A stretch of 10,518 nucleotides of DNA from Actinomycetota bacterium (GCA_003168295.1 PMST01000372.1:5497-16014), one strand, 5' to 3'; shown: positions 1 to 6,581, counted from the first letter of the stretch. Numbers and translations: made by a program. Notes: a model not told the origin generated them from the letters alone.

Positions 1-21
1 CTAGGAGCTAGGAGCTAGGAG
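1..21. repeat. 7-bp tandem repeat at window edge
   Basis: Three perfect head-to-tail copies of CTAGGAG open the window. They may continue to the left, outside the view. On the minus strand they supply the TAG stop of the small gene at 15-245 and further TAG triplets after it. No function can be assigned. Confidence 0.8.
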
Positions 22-245
22 CGAGCCTGTCCGCCGGTGGGCCGGACCGCGGTGTCGGCCACCCGCCGCAACGCACGCTCTTGCTCACTGCCGAGCATCA
101 GCTCGGTCAGCTTCATACGGCCAGTGTCGGCAGGCTGCTCAACCAGCCACGCCCAAGAGCGCCAGCAACGAACACCACGCCCGCAGTCTGCCAGCCACCG
201 CGCAGCTTTCCGGCATTCCCTCTCAGTGCGGTTTTTATCGGGCAC
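15..245 (-). CDS. Hypothetical small protein (76 aa)
   Basis: I do not recognise this gene. It would start at a GTG (243-245) and end at a TAG inside the 7-bp repeats. The 76-residue product is soluble, basic and rich in Arg, Glu, Trp and Cys, with a CRKAARWLADCGRGVRCWRSW segment near the N-terminus and a helical ELMLGSEQERALRRVAD segment near the C-terminus. The amino acid make-up is that of a real protein more than of a shadow frame, but codon positions are only moderately GC-biased and no clear Shine-Dalgarno sequence precedes the GTG. It could also be the C-terminal fragment of a longer gene that has decayed. Confidence 0.4.
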   Translation of the reverse strand: MPDKNRTERECRKAARWLADCGRGVRCWRSWAWLVEQPADTGRMKLTELMLGSEQERALRRVADTAVRPTGGQARS

Positions 246-560
246 CCTAGGCCAGGCAACGACACGAAGTTGTAGCTGATGAACGAAAGCCTGGTCGCAA
301 GATTCACTCGGACAACGAAGCCTTCACTTGAACAGGGCACCAGGCCGCCGCCGCCGACCCACCTTCGATCGCAGAAACCCGCAAATGGCTCATACATGCT
401 GGCAATAGCTCATATTTGATGGCAAAGGACATGACGGCTGGCCAGTTTCCGCCTTAGTCGTCTTCGTTGCCGTCCGATCACGTCGGGCCCTCATGGCATG
501 ATGTAGGTTCTCATCCTTCTTGTCACCTGCCACGTCGCTGACCAGGGCACGGGGCCGGGC
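246..560. other. Non-coding stretch, no gene seen
   Basis: No reading frame here has convincing coding character on either strand. The local base composition is more AT-rich than the flanks around 385-430. The only structure seen is the direct repeat at 388-425. Confidence 0.5.
388..425. repeat. 18-bp imperfect direct repeat, 20-bp period
   Basis: GCTCATACATGCTGGCAA (388-405) and GCTCATATTTGATGGCAA (408-425) match at 15 of 18 positions and are spaced 20 bp apart, close to two helical turns. A weaker third copy begins about 427. Iterated sites of this size are known at the ends of IS21-family elements and at regulator operators. Which applies here is inference, because no transposase or regulator gene is adjacent. 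Confidence 0.6.
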
Positions 561-600
561 TTCTCACCGGTCTGTCCGCGGATTTTCTCACCGATCTGTC
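561..600. repeat. 16-bp direct repeat, 24-bp period
   Basis: TTCTCACCGGTCTGTC (561-576) and TTCTCACCGATCTGTC (585-600) differ at one of 16 positions. A partial third copy (TTCCTCAGCGG) follows at 604. Repeated terminal sites of this kind are characteristic of IS21-family ends, so this may be the fossil end of such an element. No IstA/IstB coding sequence is visible nearby, so the assignment is tentative. Confidence 0.6.
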
Positions 601-713
601 ATTTTCCTCAGCGGCCGGGGGAGGCGCGCGGTGAGTTGCCCGCAGCTGGCCATCTCGGCGAGGACCTCGCTGTCACGCAGCGTCATTAGCTGTAGGTCAG
701 GGTCAGACAGCAT
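588..713 (-). CDS. Possible 41-aa ORF just after the TPR gene
   Basis: An ATG at 711-713 follows the frame-corrected TPR stop (717-719) by 3 nt and opens 41 codons ending at TGA 588-590. The N-terminus reads MLSDPDLQLMTLRDSEVLAE, acidic and leucine-rich, and about three quarters of third codon positions are G or C, as expected for a real gene in this genome. The 3' end overlaps the direct repeat at 585-600, so the frame may have been cut by a mobile-element end. It could instead be a chance frame. No family is recognised. Confidence 0.25.
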   Translation of the reverse strand: MLSDPDLQLMTLRDSEVLAEMASCGQLTARLPRPLRKMTDR

Positions 714-716
714 TAG

Positions 717-1437
717 CTAGTTCACGCCAGTATCGACGTCATCGGCCGCTTTCCGGGTCCAGCGGGCGAGGTCGGCGCGGGTGGTCAGGGTGTCGCGGTG
801 CTCGGCCCCCAGGACCCGCTCAATGATGGGCAGCAGCGCGGCGTACCGGGTCGTGGGCCCCGGCCGCATCCCCCGCTTCTCCGGTCCAGTTGGCCAGGTT
901 GCCGCGGGTGGTCAGGGTGCCCGGGTGCTCGGCGCCGAGGACCCGCTCAATGATGGGCAGCAGCGCGGCGAACTGGTCGCGGGCTCCGGCCGCATCGCCC
1001 GCTTCCCCGGTCCAGCGGGCGAGTTCGTGGCGGTCCCTCAGGGTTTCCGGGTGCTCGGCGCCCTGGATCCGCTCGCGGATGGGCAGCAGCGCGGCGAACT
1101 GATCGCGGGCTCCGGCCGCATCCCCCGCCGCCCCGGTGCAGAAGGCGAGGTCGGCGCGGGTGGTCAGGGTGTCGCGGTGCTCGGCCCCCAGGACCCGCTC
1201 AATGATGGGCAGCAGCGCGGCGGACTGGTTGCGGCCCCCGGCCGCATCCCCCGCCTGCTCGGTGACTTCGGCGAGGTTGGCGCGGGTGGCCAAGGTGCCG
1301 GGGTGCTCGGCGCCCAGGATCCGCTCGCGGATGGGCAGCAGCGCGGCGAACTGATCGCGGGCCCCGGGCGCATCCCCCGCCGCCCCGGTCCAGCGCGCCA
1401 GGTTGTGGCGAGCGGCCAGGGTGCCCGGGTGCTCGGC
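717..1437 (-). repeat. 126-bp coding tandem repeats (TPR units)
   Basis: The plus-strand marker CTCGG recurs at 801, 928, 1054, 1180, 1306 and 1432. All spacings are 126 bp except 801-928, which is 127. Units on the minus strand are 1437-1312, 1311-1186, 1185-1060, 1059-934, 933-807 and a partial 806-717. Each encodes one 42-residue TPR hairpin. The high DNA identity suggests recent duplication or gene conversion and makes unit number likely to vary between strains. Confidence 0.9.
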
Positions 1438-1935
1438 ACCCTTGGCATCATTTTCCGTGTCGGCGTCGGCGATCAGCTGGAATAGGTCTCGGGCCGCCGG
1501 GTAGCTGCCGCTTTCGCCGAGGTAGGACGCGATTCGCCACATGCCGTTGCTGGTCAGGTCAAGGGCCGTCTGGGCGTGCGGCAGCAGCGCCGCGAACGCC
1601 GGCCAGTCCGATGGCTCCCGCGGGTCGCCGGGCAACGCGGCCTCGATCAGGGCGGCGGCAGCCTGCTGCCACTGGCCAGCCGCGTCCGACGGTATCTGGG
1701 CGAGGGTAATGGCCTGGACCAGGCGGTGCACCAGCACAGCGTCCCCATCCGGGGTGACCAGCGAGTAGCGGCGCAGCGCGGCGACCGCATCCCCCATAGC
1801 TACCGGATCACCCAGCAGCGGCCCGACCGTGTCCGCCACTCCCGGTGCCAGCTCACCAGCGGCACGCGCATCGGCGAGCAGCAGGGCCAGCGGTGCCCGG
1901 CGGTAGATACCGGCCAGCGCACATGATGGAGGCAT
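717..1935 (-). pseudogene. Tetratricopeptide-repeat half of a STAND/NB-ARC-TPR-type protein, truncated and frameshifted
   Basis: Open from ATG 1935 to a premature TGA at 820 (371 aa). The first ~100 residues match the segment that follows the NTPase in actinomycete NB-ARC/TPR proteins, including RRYSLVTPDGDAVLVHRLVQA near residue 55-75. Near-identical 42-residue TPR units start at residue 167, each of the form AEHPxTLxxRxxLARWTGEAGDAAGARDQFAALLPIxERxLG. Such proteins normally carry an effector domain (often TIR) and an NB-ARC ATPase upstream; both are missing, and the homology ends near the ATG, which follows the TGA of an upstream frame in a TGATG overlap. One extra G at 848-850 shifts the frame in the fifth repeat. 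Ignoring that base, the protein would run on through a sixth partial unit to TAG 717-719. The N-terminal loss means it cannot act as a normal STAND switch. Whether the 371-aa product is made is unknown. Confidence 0.8.
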
Positions 1936-2039
1936 CAGAGCTGCACCCCCGCTTCGATGACCTCGAACCGCCCCGGCGCCCGGCCATCAGCGGACCGGGC
2001 CGCCTCCTCGCGCAGCACCCGCATATACGGCATTCTTCG

Positions 2040-2250
2040 CCGCCGGACAGCCAGGCGTTTCTCTGTCTGGAAGACGTCTTCGGTCCGGCCGGATGCCCAG
2101 TAGCCCGACTAGGCGATGCCGCGCGCATCGCCGGGCAGCGCCGTCCAGGGCGGAGCAGATCGCGGGCAGGGCTGACTCATCGCCTGCGAACAGGTGCCAG
2201 TCGGTGCCGGGATCTGGACGGTAGGCACCGCCGGCACCGGACCGCCGCAC
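2040..2250 (-). pseudogene. C-terminal remnant of a siderophore-interacting protein (SIP/ViuB-like flavin reductase)
   Basis: Two pieces of the SIP C-terminal domain are readable on the minus strand. The first, from 2250, includes GAYRPDPGTDWHLFAGDESA (about 2230-2170) followed by LPAI, the NADPH-binding signature of SIP ferric-siderophore reductases. The frame then slips by one base near 2145-2140 (ALD / ALPGDARGIA), meets a TAG at 2109-2111, and continues with SGYWASGRTEDVFQTEKR (2108-2055), the usual end of these proteins. The roughly 70 residues that should lie between the two blocks and the whole FAD-binding N-terminal domain are absent. The remnant lies about 55 bp beyond the stop of the quinone reductase gene. 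The product is certainly non-functional. Confidence 0.7.
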
Positions 2251-2306
2251 TCCATGACCGGCAGCATGTCTGCACCTTTCATGCCTGTGCCCGCAGGATG
2301 AGCGGC

Positions 2307-3245
2307 TCAGAATTCCAGAATGAGCCGCCCCCGCGTGCCACCTGCCTCCAGGAGGCGATGCGCCTCGGCGGCACGCTCGGCTGGAAGCGCCGTGGCCACC
2401 CGGAGTGTCACCTCGCCTGCTTCCGCCTGGTGCCGCAGGCGGTCGAGCTTCTCGCGCTCGCGGGCATAGGTGCGGACTGACACCGGGTGAAACGTAATGC
2501 CGCGTTCGGGTTCGCCCCGGAAACCGCGCACTGTCGCGATCCGGCCGCCGTCGCGCACGGCCGGGATGGCCAGCTCGTTAAGAAGAGCGGCGTCGATCAG
2601 TCCGTCGGCTCCCCCGGGAAGCACCTCGCGGACCTGGCCGGCGAAGTCCGCGCCGCGTCGCAGCACGATGTCGGCCCCTAGGTCCTTGACGAGCTGCACG
2701 TCCTGCGCCGACGCGTCGGCGATGACACGCAGGCCGTCGGCCCGTCCCAGCTGCACCGCATAGCCGCCAACGGCGCCGGCTGCGCCGGTGACCGCCAGGA
2801 CCTGGCCCGGGGCTAGCCCGAGCAGGTCCAGGGCCTGCCGGGTGGTGAGCCCGTTCATCGGCAGGGTTGCTGCCTCGGCGTCGGTCGCCCCGGCGGGCAC
2901 CCTGGTCACGGACTCAGCCGGGACCACGACGAAGTCGGAGTAGGCTCCCCGCGAACCGTGGGGCACCACGATGGCCATGACGTGATCACCCACCTGAAGG
3001 CCGGCCGGCACGCCGGCGCCGATCTGGTCGAGGATCCCCGCGGCGTCCATGCCCGGGACGTACGGCGGCGGTATGTCCTTGAGCAGGGCTGCCCGGCCGC
3101 CGCTGCGCAGCCCGGTGTCGGTCGGATTGACAGCGGCCGCGCGGACCCGGATGCGCAGTTCCCCCGGCCCGGCGTCGGGATCGGGCAGGTCCACCAGGTG
3201 CAGGACGCCGGGGTCACCGAACCGTGTTATTCCGATAGCTCGCAC
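2307..3245 (-). CDS. NADP-dependent quinone oxidoreductase-like protein (MDR superfamily, zinc-free type)
   Basis: A 312-residue medium-chain dehydrogenase/reductase, the usual length for quinone oxidoreductases. The N-terminal GroES-like domain (about 1-115) contains AAAVNPTDTGLRSG and PYVPGMDAAGILDQIG, typical of the family. The Rossmann nucleotide-binding motif VTGAAGAVGGYAVQLG lies at about residues 152-167. The Cys/His ligands of zinc alcohol dehydrogenases are absent, so it probably reduces quinones or alpha,beta-unsaturated carbonyls with NADPH in the cytoplasm. I chose GTG 3245 because translation then begins MRAIGITRFGDPGVL, the family's normal start. A TTG at 3257 would add four residues. 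The reading frame is intact to TGA 2307-2309. A 12-bp palindrome lies just upstream. It has no obvious operon partner; the genes beyond it are broken. Confidence 0.92.
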   Translation of the reverse strand: MRAIGITRFGDPGVLHLVDLPDPDAGPGELRIRVRAAAVNPTDTGLRSGGRAALLKDIPPPYVPGMDAAGILDQIGAGVPAGLQVGDHVMAIVVPHGSRGAYSDFVVVPAESVTRVPAGATDAEAATLPMNGLTTRQALDLLGLAPGQVLAVTGAAGAVGGYAVQLGRADGLRVIADASAQDVQLVKDLGADIVLRRGADFAGQVREVLPGGADGLIDAALLNELAIPAVRDGGRIATVRGFRGEPERGITFHPVSVRTYAREREKLDRLRHQAEAGEVTLRVATALPAERAAEAHRLLEAGGTRGRLILEF

Positions 3246-3249
3246 GCCT

Positions 3250-3261
3250 ACGGTCAACCGT
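3250..3261. promoter_or_regulatory. 12-bp inverted repeat upstream of quinone reductase start
   Basis: ACGGTCAACCGT is a perfect inverted repeat (ACGGT, 2-nt centre, ACCGT) lying 5-16 nt before the GTG at 3245. It sits where a repressor would block translation or transcription start, and MDR genes of this type are often controlled by TetR- or HxlR-family repressors. No regulator gene is in view, so the operator role is inference. Confidence 0.25.
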
Positions 3262-3699
3262 CACGAGCGGCCGGTATTCCCGAGGTTGCGCACCGGCCGA
3301 CGGCCCGGCGACGTCGCGACACAGGTCCTCTGCAAGTGCGGCGGGGGAATTAGATGATTCATGACAGCCTCTCTGTTCAGCGCGATGCGTTCCTCTTGGG
3401 TATTGGAATGGCGATCATGCTTGAGAATGCGCCGGAGTGCCAGACCCGATTGCTACGTGGCAGGACCGCTGCTAGACGTGGCGAGACGTCTCCGGAAATG
3501 TGAAGCCGCCCTTATGTGTTCCGCGGATACATTCGGATGCAGGCCAGAGGATCCGAGCACTCTTGCCGGGGCTCGGGAGGATCCATAACGAGCTTCCCAG
3601 GAGCAGATAACATCGGCAACCGACTCGATGTCGGTAGCGCGCTGCACGTATTGCCGCCAGCAGCTTTTCTGCCCAGCTCACTGGATGTAGATTGGCAAC
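3262..3699. other. Intergenic region, no gene seen
   Basis: About 440 bp between two divergently transcribed genes. Frames on both strands give low-complexity or unlikely proteins. A perfect 10-bp palindrome GAGACGTCTC lies at 3483-3492. Promoters for both neighbours should lie here, but no pair of -35/-10 boxes is convincing. Confidence 0.45.
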
Positions 3700-4257
3700 G
3701 TGGACTCGGCCGCTGAGAACGACCTTCGCCGGGCCGCCGAAGGCGGGGACCTGGCCGCCATAAACCAACTGGCGGGTGCTCTCCTCGGGAGGCGGGAGTA
3801 CTCGGAAGCAGAGATCTGGCTCGACCAGGCCGCATGCCTCGGCGATAGCAGCGCTTTGACCAACCTCGGCGCGCTTATAAGCAAGCGGGATCCGGAGCGG
3901 GCGGAACGATATCTTCGGCAGGCCGCTGCTGCCGGTGACCGGCTCGCGATGCACAACCTTGGCTGCCTGCTCGAAAAGCAGAGCCGCGACGAGGCGCCGA
4001 CGTGGTACCTGAAGGCCGCTCAGCGGGGCTACCCGGGTTCGATGTACAACCTCGCGATGATCATGAAGTCCCAGCGGCCCACCGAGGCGAAGCGTTGGCT
4101 GTCGTGGGCGGCACGCGAAGGATCGGCCGACTCGATGTTCGCGCTCGCGCATATGCTCGAGGATTCAGACCCTGCCGCCGCTGAGCACTGGTACCGCAGG
4201 GCGGCGGAAGCCGGGCATTCTGGCGTTGCGGCAGCGTCCGGATCTATCCCCGGGTAG
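3700..4257 (+). CDS. Sel1-like repeat protein (SLR/TPR-like), 185 aa
   Basis: The protein is almost entirely Sel1-like helical repeats of about 35 residues with the pattern GDxxAxxNLGxLLxxxxxxxAExWYxxAAxxG. Examples are ALTNLGALISKRDPERAERY (about residues 51-70), AMHNLGCLLEKQSRDEAPTW and SMYNLAMIMKSQRPTEAKRW, with five units in all. Sel1 repeats are protein-protein scaffolds; there is no signal peptide or membrane segment, so it is probably a cytoplasmic adaptor. GTG 3700 is the first start after an in-frame TAG at 3688-3690; the upstream Shine-Dalgarno sequence is weak. The stop TAG (4255-4257) lies inside the 4-bp target duplication of the adjoining IS701 element and existed before insertion. 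In the pre-insertion sequence the next gene (TIR) began 8 nt later, suggesting that the two products work together. Confidence 0.85.
   Translation: MDSAAENDLRRAAEGGDLAAINQLAGALLGRREYSEAEIWLDQAACLGDSSALTNLGALISKRDPERAERYLRQAAAAGDRLAMHNLGCLLEKQSRDEAPTWYLKAAQRGYPGSMYNLAMIMKSQRPTEAKRWLSWAAREGSADSMFALAHMLEDSDPAAAEHWYRRAAEAGHSGVAAASGSIPG
4254..4257. repeat. Left target-site duplication of IS701-family element
   Basis: GTAG immediately outside the left inverted repeat is matched by GTAG at 6570-6573 outside the right one. Four-bp duplications are typical of the IS701 family. The last three bases are the stop codon of the Sel1-repeat gene. Confidence 0.8.
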
Positions 4258-4273
4258 TACGGCAGCCGCATTT
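4258..4273 (+). repeat. Left terminal inverted repeat of the IS701-family element
   Basis: TACGGCAGCCGCATTT pairs with the right end at 6554-6569 with one mismatch. The transposase stop codons (TAG 4276-4278, then TGA 4273-4275) abut it. Confidence 0.82.
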
Positions 4274-4275
4274 CA

Positions 4276-5796
4276 CTAGCTGACCAGGGCGATCTCGGCG
4301 TCGCGGGCGAGCCTGGCGCGTTTGTGGAACCATCGTGAGCGGGCTTGGTGGCGGCGCGTCCAGGTGTCCCAGTGGATGATGAGCCACCGGGGCAGGGGGC
4401 GGGCGGTCAGGGCGGCGAGCAGGCGCTTGATCTCCGGGATGGTCAGCGGGATCATCCCGGGCTCGGCGGGTGGCGGCTGATCGGGCCTGACCGGGGGTGG
4501 TGCCTGGGTATCGGTGCGGTCCTTCAGCAAGGCGGCGGTGACAGCGCAGATGGCCAGGGCGGCCATGACCAGCACGACGTGGCGGGCGATCGCGGTGTAG
4601 AGCCGGGCCTGGCACTGATCGAGGCCGAAGCAGTCCTTGCCGAACTCGAAATCTTCTTCTACTGGCCAGCGCAGCCCGGCGGCCCGGATCAGCCTCGTCT
4701 TGGTCAGCACCTGTCCTTCGGGCACGTAGCAGTAGTGGAAGGCCAGCTCGCCGGTCTTGAGGTGGCGGCGGATGAGCAGGTGATGGCGCGCCGATGCTGT
4801 GGCGATCCACGCCCAGGCGTACCAGCGGTCGCCTTTGGAGCCGCTGCCCGCGGAGCGAACCTCCCAGCGCTGCGGGTGCTTCAGCGGTGTCTTGACTGCC
4901 TCCACGCAGGTCATCTTCGTTCCCGCGGCCAGGGTGAGGGTGAAGTTCGACGGGACGCGCAGCACGTACGCCTGGCCGTTGTCCTCGAAGAACTCGCGCA
5001 GCCCGGTGCAGTTCCCGTAGACCTCGTCGCCGCAGGCGAAATCGAAGCGGATGCCGTCGGCGTACGCGCCGGCGCAGATGCCGGTGGCCAGCTGTCCCTT
5101 GGTGCGGAACTGCAGGTCCAGCGGCAGGCCCATGACCAGGGACTTCACCGGGTCCTGGAGGTGCTCGGCGGGGATCCACTGCCGGGCGCCGATCAGCGCG
5201 TGCCCGGTCTTCTCCCGCACATACGACAGGTGGACGGTATTGATCCCGTTGGCCACCCGGCCCGCGCACCCCATGTACTGGCGTTTGACCCCGGCGGTGG
5301 CCTCGCCGGCCTTTCCCTGCCCGGTCTCGTCGATGGCCCCGATCACCAGGCCACCCCGCCGTTTCCCGTGCCGCGCCGCCTCCTCCAGCCCGGCCACCGC
5401 GAACCGGCGCACCACGCCCGTCGCGGCGAAGGTGTCCCAGCTCGCGTGGTTCAGCAGCCGCTGGGTCTTATCCGGCGTCCGGTCCCCGGCATGCCGGGCG
5501 ATACTCCACCCGTTGCGCTCCGGCAGCTCGCTCATCACCGCGGCCGTGTACTTGCCCGCCTGCAGCCACGGCTCCGGCCGGGCAAAACACGGCCGCAGGA
5601 GGTCCAGCAGCTCGGCCCGTTTCCGCAGCGCCAGCCCGGCGCCTATCCTGGCGGCAGCAGCCGCCTCCGATTTTGCACTCGTCACACAGGCATGATCAGC
5701 AGGCGGCTGCGCTCGCACCCGCCCGATCCGTAACAAGATCACATCAGCCACGCCAGGCACCTTCGCCAGGCCCTCAGGCGACCTGGCCGGCGACAT
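4276..5796 (-). CDS. IS701-family DDE transposase (506 aa)
   Basis: DDE-type transposase that cuts and joins the element's ends. Visible landmarks are GWSIARHAGDRTPDKTQRLL in the N-terminal part, the first catalytic Asp in GAIDETGQGKAG (about residue 155), the second in FACGDEVYGNC (about 250), and the Glu region WPVEEDFEFGKDCFGLDQCQ followed by ARLYTAIARH (about 390-410), the IS701/IS4-like E-x-K/R signature. The C-terminus RDAEIALVS is the usual end for this actinomycete subgroup, so the gene is full length. The start is uncertain: ATG 5796 has no strong Shine-Dalgarno sequence, and in-frame GTGs occur at 5751 and 5685, but the ADHACVTSAKSEA segment is, as I recall it, conserved in relatives, arguing for a start upstream of 5700. 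It probably remains active. Confidence 0.93.
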   Translation of the reverse strand: MSPARSPEGLAKVPGVADVILLRIGRVRAQPPADHACVTSAKSEAAAAARIGAGLALRKRAELLDLLRPCFARPEPWLQAGKYTAAVMSELPERNGWSIARHAGDRTPDKTQRLLNHASWDTFAATGVVRRFAVAGLEEAARHGKRRGGLVIGAIDETGQGKAGEATAGVKRQYMGCAGRVANGINTVHLSYVREKTGHALIGARQWIPAEHLQDPVKSLVMGLPLDLQFRTKGQLATGICAGAYADGIRFDFACGDEVYGNCTGLREFFEDNGQAYVLRVPSNFTLTLAAGTKMTCVEAVKTPLKHPQRWEVRSAGSGSKGDRWYAWAWIATASARHHLLIRRHLKTGELAFHYCYVPEGQVLTKTRLIRAAGLRWPVEEDFEFGKDCFGLDQCQARLYTAIARHVVLVMAALAICAVTAALLKDRTDTQAPPPVRPDQPPPAEPGMIPLTIPEIKRLLAALTARPLPRWLIIHWDTWTRRHQARSRWFHKRARLARDAEIALVS

Positions 5797-6027
5797 GAAG
5801 CTGACCGATCTTGGCTAGCACCCGCCCGCGCTCCCGAACCGGCCTTCGAGCGGGAGGACGCTTCCAGCCTGACGCCTGCCGGCCAGGAAGAAGCGACGGG
5901 CATTACCACCACCCACGTGCAGGATCTCCTGGCAGGACAACTGCGCGGCCGGACTCATATCGCAGCCTTAGCGAGCGGGGCCGCGGATACCCGCAGACCG
6001 GCCAGCTGCGGGGGTAAAGTCGCTGCC

Positions 6028-6420
6028 ATGCCGGAGCAGAACCCAGATCCGCAGGTCGTTCCGTATCTTCTCTACGCGGATGCCGACGCGGCCATGGACT
6101 GGCTGATCAAGGTCTTCGGTTTCACCGAGCGAGCCCGCGATGCGCGAGACGACGGGACCGTCAGGCACGCCGAGCTGCTTACCGGCGATGGCGGCGTCAT
6201 CATGCTCGGTTCTCCCGGGCCCGGCTTCCGGGGGCCCGCCAAGCTCGGCGAGGTGACGCAGCTGGTGTGCGTCGCCATCACGGACCTGCCCGGCCACCGG
6301 GACCGGGCGCGGGCGGCCGGCGCGGCCGTATCCGAGGTCGGGGCCAGGGCGAATCGCGCGCGCAGCTACACGGTGGACGACCCAGAGGGCCATCGCTGGT
6401 ATTTCAGCGAGCCGCTCTAG
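6028..6420 (+). CDS. VOC-family (glyoxalase / bleomycin-resistance / dioxygenase fold) protein, IS passenger
   Basis: A 130-residue single-chain VOC protein, the usual length for this fold. It starts with the beta strand VVPYLLYADADAAMDWLIKV followed by FGFTERARDARDDGTVRHAE, and ends with SYTVDDPEGHRWYFSEPL, the standard closing strand of PhnB/glyoxalase-like proteins. A His (in RHAELL) sits where VOC enzymes place a metal ligand; the other ligands cannot be confirmed by eye, so it may be a metal enzyme or a ligand-binding protein. Members range from glyoxalase I to antibiotic-sequestering resistance proteins; the substrate cannot be named. ATG 6028 is preferred because the alignment begins there. 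A G-rich stretch (GGGGG) lies about 14 nt upstream. It lies wholly inside the IS701-family element, divergent from the transposase. Confidence 0.88.
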   Translation: MPEQNPDPQVVPYLLYADADAAMDWLIKVFGFTERARDARDDGTVRHAELLTGDGGVIMLGSPGPGFRGPAKLGEVTQLVCVAITDLPGHRDRARAAGAAVSEVGARANRARSYTVDDPEGHRWYFSEPL

Positions 6421-6553
6421 CCCGGCCGAGCGCGGCATAAAACGCACGCTACCGGTCTGCCTGCCAGCCTTCTGCAAAGAACGGAAGCCGCACATCACCC
6501 GATGACTGGGAGATACCCCGGCGCCCTGGCACCTTCGCCCAGCTCACGGTGCC

Positions 6554-6569
6554 AAGTGCGGCTGCCGTA
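6554..6569 (-). repeat. Right terminal inverted repeat of the IS701-family element
   Basis: On the plus strand AAGTGCGGCTGCCGTA; its reverse complement matches the left end in 15 of 16 bases. It is followed directly by the second GTAG copy. Confidence 0.82.
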
Positions 6570-6573
6570 GTAG
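6570..6573. repeat. Right target-site duplication of IS701-family element
   Basis: GTAG, identical to 4254-4257. The AG of this copy completes the AGGTGG ribosome binding site of the TIR gene. Confidence 0.8.
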
Positions 6574-6577
6574 GTGG
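6572..6577 (+). promoter_or_regulatory. Ribosome binding site of the TIR gene, restored by the target duplication
   Basis: AGGTGG lies 4 nt before GTG 6582. Its first two bases belong to the duplicated GTAG. Before insertion the same site was formed by the end of the Sel1 stop codon plus the following bases, so insertion split the genes without destroying the site. The upstream promoter, however, is now over 2.3 kb away behind the element. Confidence 0.55.
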
Positions 6578-6581
6578 GCCC

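Larger units (their letters stand above)
4258..6569. mobile_element. Complete IS701-family insertion sequence with passenger gene (2312 bp)
   Basis: Bounded by inverted repeats TACGGCAGCCGCATTT (4258-4273) and, on the minus strand, TACGGCAGCCGCACTT (6569-6554), 15 of 16 identical, flanked by GTAG duplications. It contains an intact transposase on the minus strand, whose stop lies 18 bp inside the left end, and a VOC-family gene on the plus strand. IS701-family elements are usually about 1.4-1.8 kb; here about 770 bp separate the transposase start from the right end, and the passenger gene fills that space. The intact transposase, near-perfect ends and intact duplication point to a fairly recent insertion. 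Confidence 0.85.

Noticed and set aside
801..1440. CRISPR-like regular array
   Set aside because: Period is 126 bp with coding repeats and no short repeats with unique spacers.
781..1485. Long plus-strand ORF (234 codons) with regular repeats
   Set aside because: It is the antisense of the TPR repeats. The minus frame gives canonical TPR units, while the plus frame gives Gly/Arg repeats of no family.
3472..4152. 226-codon minus-strand ORF
   Set aside because: Antisense to the Sel1-repeat gene and without recognisable motifs.
4345..5733. 462-codon plus-strand ORF and 341-codon minus-strand ORF (4244-5269)
   Set aside because: Both are shadow frames of the IS701-family transposase, which has the recognisable DDE motifs. 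High GC keeps the other frames open.
4276..5900. A shorter IS701-family element ending near 5820-5880 (weak CGGCAGGCG match)
   Set aside because: The partial match is only about 9 of 11 bases with no flanking duplication, whereas the end at 6554-6569 matches 15/16 and has the GTAG duplication.
6549..6581. GTG at 6549 as start of the TIR gene
   Set aside because: It lies at and inside the IS right end, so it is not native. GTG 6582 has AGGTGG upstream and was the start before insertion.
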